From NCBI GenBank assembly GCA_916613615.1, contig OU744725.1, forward strand, positions 11,744,253-11,808,252: DNA of 64,000 nucleotides, read 5' to 3'. The position numbers and the translations under genes were made by a program. Source of the DNA: Steromphala cineraria. Its lineage: Eukaryota > Mollusca > Gastropoda > Trochida > Trochidae. Below, piece after piece: positions 12,801 through 21,800 of the stretch (the first letter of the stretch is position 1; each line of letters starts with the position of its first letter). A model generated the notes under the pieces. The model searched no databases. It saw only the letters and a program-made list of their open reading frames with translations, and was not told the origin of the DNA.

Positions 12801-15800
12801 ATCTACAGCTGTTGAAAGCTTATGAAGGATTTTGTAGAACAAAATAAAAATCAGTGTTTTCAAAATTTTGACCCCTGGTCACTTCAATGACCTGCCAAAT
12901 TTGTAACGGCTATCTGCTAGGAATGACATAAGAATATGTCAACGCAAACTGAATCCTAACTTATGCAGTGAAATTTCATCATTATCGGTTTCGTTTTCAC
13001 AATGATATGATGTCTCAAAGACGTTACAAATTACATGATATTTGCACTAGAATACGAAGGTAAGTGAACAAACTTAAAGTGACACAGAGTATCTTTCTTA
13101 AAATTTTATTTGGTTTTGATAAGCTACAAAATATCTAATATGCTGATTGAAGTTCATATCTCATCACTGGACTTGCAAATATATCCATTTTTGCATAATA
13201 TCTCTAAAATGCTTGATTTTATGGAAAAATCAAGAAACATCTCAAATACGTTTAATATTCGAAATTATGCATCCAATTAATCTACCTATTAGTTACAATA
13301 CCTAATAAACACTATCGAATCGAATATATCTTCCTGTCAGCTTATGACATGGTTTCAAAATTACGTTTGGCGAATTTGCGCGCGCCACTCGAGCCACATT
13401 GTCCGGTTTTCGATCAAAATCCCGACTTTGAATGGCCGTATTTTCGCTCTAATGTACTGATTTACTTTTAACTTGTTATTTTCAGTAACAGTTAGTGGTT
13501 CCCGATGTAATAACATCGATTTCAAAATTTGACATATGTGATCCTATCAACATACTCTGTGTCTCTTTAAGATACGCAGCTGTATATGTCACATTTAACA
13601 CTTAACCTTTAACATTGATACCTCACTCCCGTTGTGCATACAGTTAAGTTAAGAAGTTGTAAATCTTATGTCGTTTACTTGAAGAGGCACTTTTCATTGA
13701 CTCTCAAGTGCCTCGAGAAGTTAGTTATAAAGTAGTTGTCATTTTGACCTACCGTAAAATCGATTGCAATCAGAAGGCGTAGTTTGCAGCCACCTCGTAT
13801 GTAGTCCATGAGTGAATACTGCATCTCCAACCTGGTACATAATTATATATCTAGAAAGCAGTCCATTCTTATACAGTTTTGAGGAAAAAGAGATAACTGT
13901 GTTGGGATTTGCAATAAATAGACACAAACGTTAAGAACTAACTTCTTATTCAATATCCAAATGAAGATCATACATGCCCTTTGAATACTCCCAATAGTTT
14001 AGTTTTTTTTTTGGTGAGAATATGTGCCTTTTTAATTATTGCCCGACACACTGCAATATATCAATGTTGGACACGCTAAAAAAGTGTAAATCTTGCCGTT
14101 ATTTATTTCGCTTGCGATGGTTGAAATTATCAATTGCGTGAAGACACTATGAATGCTAACGACACATGATCTGCGCACATGTCAACATACAGCATGATGA
14201 TCGTTCCAGAAAGGTTTCTGTAACACTGCCCCTTACTCGGTTAGATAAAACCGGACAACTCCTGAACTGATAAAATCAGACGCTTACCTGAACTGTTAAA
14301 ACCGGACACTTGCCTAAACTGTCAAAATCGGACACTTGCCTGAACTGTCAAAATCGGACGCTTACCTGAACTGTCAAAATCGGACGCTTACCTGAACTGT
14401 CAAAATCGGACGCTTACCTGAACTGTTAAAACCGGACACTTGCCTGAACTGTCAAAATCGGACGCTTACGTGAACTGTTAAAACCGGACACTTGCCTGAA
14501 CTGTTAAAATCGGACACTTATCTGAACTGATAAAACCGGACACTTATCTGAACTGATAAAATTGGACACTTACCCGAACTTTTAAATTTGGACACTTACC
14601 TGAACTGATAAAACCGTACACTTACCTGAACTGATAAAACTGGACACTTGCCTGAACTGATAAAACTTGACACTTGCCTGAACTGATAAAACTTGACACT
14701 TACCTGAACTGATAAAATCGGACACTTCCTGCAGTGATATCCTTCCTCTTCTTTTTCTCCTTGACACGACAGATTAGTTCTATACTTTTGTAATGATGTA
14801 CTCTACAAAATAAAAACGGTCAAAATCATAATGTACATATGACTTATGTAATTCACGGCAAATGATACCAGAATATGCAAAAGTGAATTAAACAATTTGT
14901 GTTTTTACGATTTACTCGTAGGGCTACAATATATTATTAACTAGTAAATGAGTTTAGCGTTTTAAGTATCGAACTAGTTTTAATGCTTCGAAATAAGAAA
15001 TGTAATAGAAAAACCTAATTAACTCGTACATTGGCCATATACAGCTTGGTTCCGTTTAATAATACACGGTGGTAATCGTAGATAACAAACAGTGAATTGT
15101 CCAAGAGATTGATTTTTTTAACTTCTTGTACTCATTCACTTGTACACCTTCGGTCGCCTATCTTGTACAAATTCACGACTTTTCTTGCTTAATGATTTAT
15201 GTGTACGTACGTGACCCCGTGTTATATACAGCAAATATACAAAACCGTAAGCGTAATTATTTATTTTGCAAACGAGTTTGAAACATCCTTACCGTTTTAG
15301 ATTAAGTAGATTTCTGACAGAGGTGGTGGCTTCTCCCAGTTTAACATAAGTGGACTCCAAACTTCCTCTTAAAGATAAAAATGAAGAATAATAAATGGAA
15401 AAATCATATTTATACAAATATGGCATTTCCCCAAATTCCTTCATAGAGAGAAGAAGAAGTAGAGATAATGAAAGATTTAAATTTATTAAATTTAATTTTT
15501 TCTTATTTAATGGATTTTACAGCTCTTTCAAAGAGAGATAAATTGATGCAAATGAGAGAAGTAAAATAGACAATGTTTCACTATTTCCAAAGAATCTACT
15601 GAATAGGTATAAATAGTTACCCATAATTAGTATGCCAGCACGATATCTGTATTGGTCTATCAAGGTCATTGTTGCACAGTCTTTGTAAACTTACATCAAA
15701 CGGTCGCCATCTGAGTAATAAAACACATGCCATTGATAATTTTGAGGGAAGTGGTATATATTTAAAACAGCGCTTTTTTCATCCTCGATCAAACAATAAT

Positions 15801-18800
15801 TTTCCTCAGATTTATACATTTGCATTTACAGATACAAATTATACCCAATCTACAAGTTTTAATTCGCAACAGCCGTTTTGATGCATACTATTGTCACTAT
15901 AACTAAATCGGTACAACGTTACTGGGACAAAAGGTCATTCGTGAATATGAGAATAATTCGGTAAAGGGGTACACTGTGAAAACGATTTTTGAAAATAATG
16001 CACTCATCAAACACGTGAAAGTTTTTATGATGAAACAAGATACAATCCCCCATCTACATCGCTATCCCTCATTTAACATTCAATTGATTTCTTTAATTTT
16101 ACCCTTATTTTAGTTATATGCTTTTTCGAATAACTATAAAATAAACTAATGGACAGTAGCACGTGTTTTATAAATTTTAGATTTTGAATTTTTCACTGAT
16201 AATTGTACGTTGATGCTAAATGTTTTATTTTGATAGAGTCAAAAATCTCATTACACAAACCGACTATCCATAGTCAGAGAACAAATTATAAAGATTCACA
16301 AAAAATCTATTGGCGGTCATTTTTGTGTGAACACCTTTAATTCATTTTGTGTAAGAAAAAAGAATCGCATGGCTGAACTTTACATTTTATATTTGGTGTT
16401 TTTACTGCTGCTTTTAGTTTAAATACATTGTCTTTCAGTTGGAACCATTTATTTTCATTTCTTGACATAACCTATCCTGTTTGACATAGCCAATCAAATC
16501 ATTTTCTCGCCATCGTCTCGATAAAATTTCAACGAGAAAATGTCCAAAGTCGGGCCGCGCGAGCGAATCTAGCTTCTAAGGCCAGGGTACATAGTAGTGG
16601 AGTTAGCGTAACGTTCATACCCTGAGACAGGATGGACATAACCACATGTTCCCCCTAAAACACGCTACTGCCCCTTTAAGATGAAAGAAATGAAGTGAGT
16701 ATGTTGGTGACAACAAACCCCGGACTTCTGGTCTTTGGCTGTGTCTCTGTTCTGTGCACGGGGTGAAAAGTCACACTGTTTATCTGACGACTGATTTCAA
16801 GGTAAACGTCTGGCTGACGTCATTGAAAAGAGAATAAAAGTGCTTAAATGAAAATGAATTGTAGGGTGCTGTGGCTAGTGAAAAGCATTGCAAACCAACG
16901 TTAAAATTGGTGAAAATGATATAAAAATTACTACCCAAAAAGATAATACGTTGTATTTTGGAAATTCATTTATTTAAATACAACCTATTCATTATCGAGT
17001 TAGAAATGATATGCTATCATTGGGATACGATTTGTTAACCATGTAATTGTTTTCATACTACATTGACCGCAACGATATCGCCGTTGCAAAGTGATATGGA
17101 TCATTCAACAAAATTGATATCGCCAACATTAAAACTGAATAATCCTTACTAGTAGAACCATGAGATCTAGCAGCGACATTAATATCTTGAATGGCAGCAG
17201 GAGCCTGCTCATGCAGATCATACTCAAGTTATTTATCAGAACTGGTACTTCTTCCGAATCACAAAATGTAAATAAGATCATTAATTGTAACCAGGAATGA
17301 ATTATGCTTGACAGTGAATTCACCTTCCGTTTTGAGAGAAATCCCACTTTTCCCAGCTTATGTCCTGCCACGTGGAACTGGGCCTTGTTTCTTGTGTCCT
17401 TCATAAACTCTGTCGTCAGATTCAAGAGACCACGTGACCCAGGGTCGCCTGAAAGTTATACAAGGTTTTTTATATTAACTGAAGTGCCGTCAAGGTTTCT
17501 TTAAATACCATTGATCATGGAGCACAGTGGTGTAGTGGTGTAGTGTGCTTGCCTGTCACGCCTAAGACCCGGGTTCGAATCCAGGTGGAAACACTAAACG
17601 TTCGCAACCTCGGCTTTACACTGTTTTGTGTTGATGGGCAAGGCACTGCATCCACATTGCACTCAGTCTGTACAATTGGGTGCCTGAATACGGGAAGTAA
17701 GGACCTATATGATCACGGGAAGCGCTCAGTAGCTGCTTTGAAAGTACACTTCCTTGCGCTGGATAAGGCTCACAGATTGTCATTATTATTACATTGCCAA
17801 CATGGTTCATTTAGCTTTATAAGCCAAAACAAACTTTTCAATTGTTTAAGGCAATAAAGACTTTTTTGCCTATCAATATCTCCTCTCCTCGGAACATCAT
17901 CAAACCACAAACCCATATATACATCTGAGTGGACACATGCAATTTCCAATGTAAGTTTAGATATCCATTAATCTCACTCACATTTAACAGCTGTGAAATC
18001 GGTCACCAATCCAGTTATTAACTGCAACCCTAATCTGATCGCACATAGTTGATTGTTGCAACAAAAGGAGCAGAAATTCTGCCAACCTTTTCAGTTATGT
18101 TTGATCTTGTTATTTACTGGAAAACCTGATGAGCAGTGAGACTGCAACTGCAACTGTACGTGGTTTTACTAACAGTGCTAGGCAGGATGTACTCATCTGA
18201 GCAATAGTACAGTCTGCACGGTTCAGTTCAGCAGCTCATTCGTGTTACTTTGATCTAGTCTCTGTTCTAAAAAGTCAAATTTCATGGGTTCCGGCAAACT
18301 GCCCTAGCAGTTAACTCTCTTATTTGCAGCCTACGAAACACGTCTGTTCGCGTGCATCCTTGACGGCCGTACAGTGACATTGAAAATATCATGCCTAATG
18401 TTTATTTTTCATCAACAGTGTGAGGTAAATATGAATTTTTTAAATAAAGATATTACTGTTTTATAACTGTGGAAATTATCATCTGTTTTCTGATAAATTA
18501 TATTTTACAGTACCTACTGTACTTAGTTTAGATATTTCATGCATTATTATATGGTTTAACTTTATACACTAATGAGATGGTAAAAAGCGATGTTTTGTAA
18601 AAGATAGTTATTTCCCCTGAATGTAAAAATTCATTTCGCAGAAGCAAAATTGCGAATGACCACTTTTGAAACGGCGTCGCTGATAGCAGAACTAGCTCCA
18701 ATTGCCTCAAATCAAGCTTTTAATTTTCTTCCCGATTTATTTAACTATTTAGAACAGAGGCTAGATCAAAGGAACATGACTGAGCTGCCTCTGTAGGACG

Positions 18801-21800
18801 AGAATGGGTTCCATAAGAAACCAGAGAAGCCACATCAACTGATGAGATCTGAACAGACAAATATGAAAGGATCATCAGTGATGACCATATTTGTTTATTA
18901 ATTAAGAAAACATGTACTGCAATAGCACCTTTCATTCAGGTTACAAAAAGGAGTAATTTTCGATGTTGATAAACCCGTTATTGACAGATGATTTTAAGTG
19001 ATTGTCCGTGACATACTATGTTTACGACACGAGTGCCTAAATATTAGTATATCCCGAGCGAAAACGAGGGGTATACTGATATTTAGCCACGAGTGGCGTA
19101 AACATAGTATGTCATGGGCACTAATATGATATTTTGTTTAAAATCGTAATCGCAATATTAAAGAAAATACAATTAATACAATATTAAAGAGAAACCTACT
19201 GCTCAGACTAGCCGCCGGCCCCAATAGAACGAAACGTCATAGGCGAACCGTGATGTCAAAGCATTGTTTAAATAACATGACGTCACAATGAAAAAGTGAT
19301 ATGCTGTCATAAATGACTGCCCAAGTAGGTAATAAGATATAAATATTTGAAGCATAATTACAAGTGCTATTTAATGTCAACACTTTATCAGAAAGACGAC
19401 CTGATGGATGAGCTTACTCGCACTTCCAAGGCATATAGGTTCTCTGTACCAACCTGCTACCCGGAGTATGCGTATGGTGGATGTCCAGGGTTTGCTGGGG
19501 TCTATCAGTGAGTCCAGGGTCATCTCCACACAACCCACAAAGTCGTGGTGTCTCAGGTCAGTCGATCTGTACATTAGATAGGGGAAACAACAGTTAAGTT
19601 CTGTCGACAGTAGAAGCAGCGATGGTTGATGTGAAGAACATGCATGTTAAGAACTACTGGTAGTAGAAGCACCATACTAAACATGGATGATATGAATCTT
19701 TATCTCGACTTGCACAGCAATGTCGGCTTACCATTGGTCAAAACCGGTCACGTGCCGTAGGTATATTTATCTATGTCAAACTGGGCCACGCGCTCCCCTA
19801 GTAACAAGCAACGACGTTGTGTCAATGGTTATCTCCCTTGCCCTTTGTTCGGTAAACAAGGCTACGCTAAGCTCGATTGCTGTAACGTCATATATGCTTG
19901 GTGAATTGTCATGTACATTCTAAAGTCAGCTTTATGTAATAAATTCACTGGTAAAAGTAAAATGTTCTTCTAGTAAAAGATTGGTACCGCTTAAATACAT
20001 TAGCAAGTCATACCGTATCGACGGCATGTTGACCCGCTCACTCTCAGCGAGGTTGTCTATCAGCGAGCTCAAGATTCAAATTATGCAAACAGAAAGCCGA
20101 TCTATGAACATCAGTTAAGTTAAAACTCACTGCTAGTTGTTTATTGAACACTCAAAGCAACCTGTAGATTCTGCTATGATGTCTGACTTATCTATAACTC
20201 CGACACTATCAAACTCGCTCGCCCCCACTCGACAGTCCGCCATGACAGTAACTGGATTTCTACGGCCGCTTCAAATCGAATGAAGTTCGAATGCACGAGG
20301 TCACGTGACCAAACAATCAAAATGTAGGAATGCCCGCATTGCTCGGTATTTTTATTTTTTTTACGTTAATCCTAAATTCCCGTCTAGTACCGTGCGCTCC
20401 GCTTCGGTACTAGACCATACTTTTGGTCATTAACACGATGGTTTAAAAATTATATTTGTATATACCTCAATAAACGAGTAACACTGATCTGATCAGACGC
20501 CATTTTGGCCAATCTCATCTTTCAAGCCAGATTTAAAGCATTTAGAATAGGTGCTCGTCGAGATAAATTCGTTACCATGTGTCCGCGAGTTTGATATGGA
20601 GATTTATCATGTGTCCGAGTTAAATATCAAACTCGAACATCGTTCTCGTTTGATATTTAACTCGGACACATGATAAATCTCCATATCAAACTCGCGAACA
20701 CATGGTAACTTATAATGTTCAATGGATAATAGAAAGAACAATCTACATGTTATAGATAGTGGGGAAAATATATAATTAGATAAGAGTTAAAGCTCGGATT
20801 AGCAATATACAATGGATAGTACAATAATGAGCTATATACAATGACAAGTACAAAGAATAAGGGATGGCCATTTATATTGTAACCATAGCAAGTTATGTAC
20901 AAACAATAGGAGAAAGAACAAGTTATGAGGAATGGCTAGAAACTAAACGGGTATAACAAGTACTTAAAAATGGATAGTAGAAAAAAGGGGTTACCTACGA
21001 TTAATGGTAAAAATATAGAGGATATAATATAAGTGTCTATGACAGACATACTATGTTTACGACACGAGTGCCTAATTATTAGTATTTGCCGAACGAGAGC
21101 GAGGGATAAAGGTAAATAAAGGAAATAAAGGTACCTAATAAGGAAAGTCATTTACAGTTACAATAAAACACGGACATAGCGAACAATCGGATATAGTGAA
21201 CAAATTTAAGTCCCGTCGAAAGCCCAATGCATGGCGGCCAAACGTGGGTAGCGAACAACGGATATTATTGAAATTCTTTTGTCCCTTGGAGTTCGCTATA
21301 TCTGTGTTCTACTGTAATAGTAGAAAGAAGTCGTAAAAAGGATAATAGACAAAACAAGTTGTAAACATTGCAAAACACATCAAGTCCGTAAACATGTGCC
21401 AAAGCTTCCTAAAACAGTCGATGCACATTTTAAACAAAAAAGTGTTCTTGGAATCTTATGGTTGTGTTTAGAATATAAAAATGACAAATCTCAATATTTC
21501 GTCATTTATCAGACAACATAACGATTAAATATTTCCAAAATCGTAACTTATTTCCTTTTTTATGAATGTGAATCAAAGAAAATAAAGTCAGTTTGGTTAA
21601 TTTTTACAATTTTCACTTCAATTATTGCATGATCGGTAATATGACAATTGACCCCACCCATGAAGAACTGGCGATTTCTTATTTACCATTAAAGTTACAG
21701 GTCTGCTATTTTAGCACAAAGTACTAAACTGATGGAGTGTTACAACACAACAAAGCAAATTCCTCTGAACACGTAACTTTTGATAATATTCAAATTCAAA

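Noticed and set aside
14238..14732. CRISPR-like array
   Set aside because: Units are directly head to tail with no unique spacers, in a eukaryotic intron. It is a minisatellite.
16719..16813. Copine C2B with about 30 residues missing
   Set aside because: At first exon 5 seemed to join exon 7 directly, but the 90-nt exon at 15621-15710 fits in phase and restores the domain.
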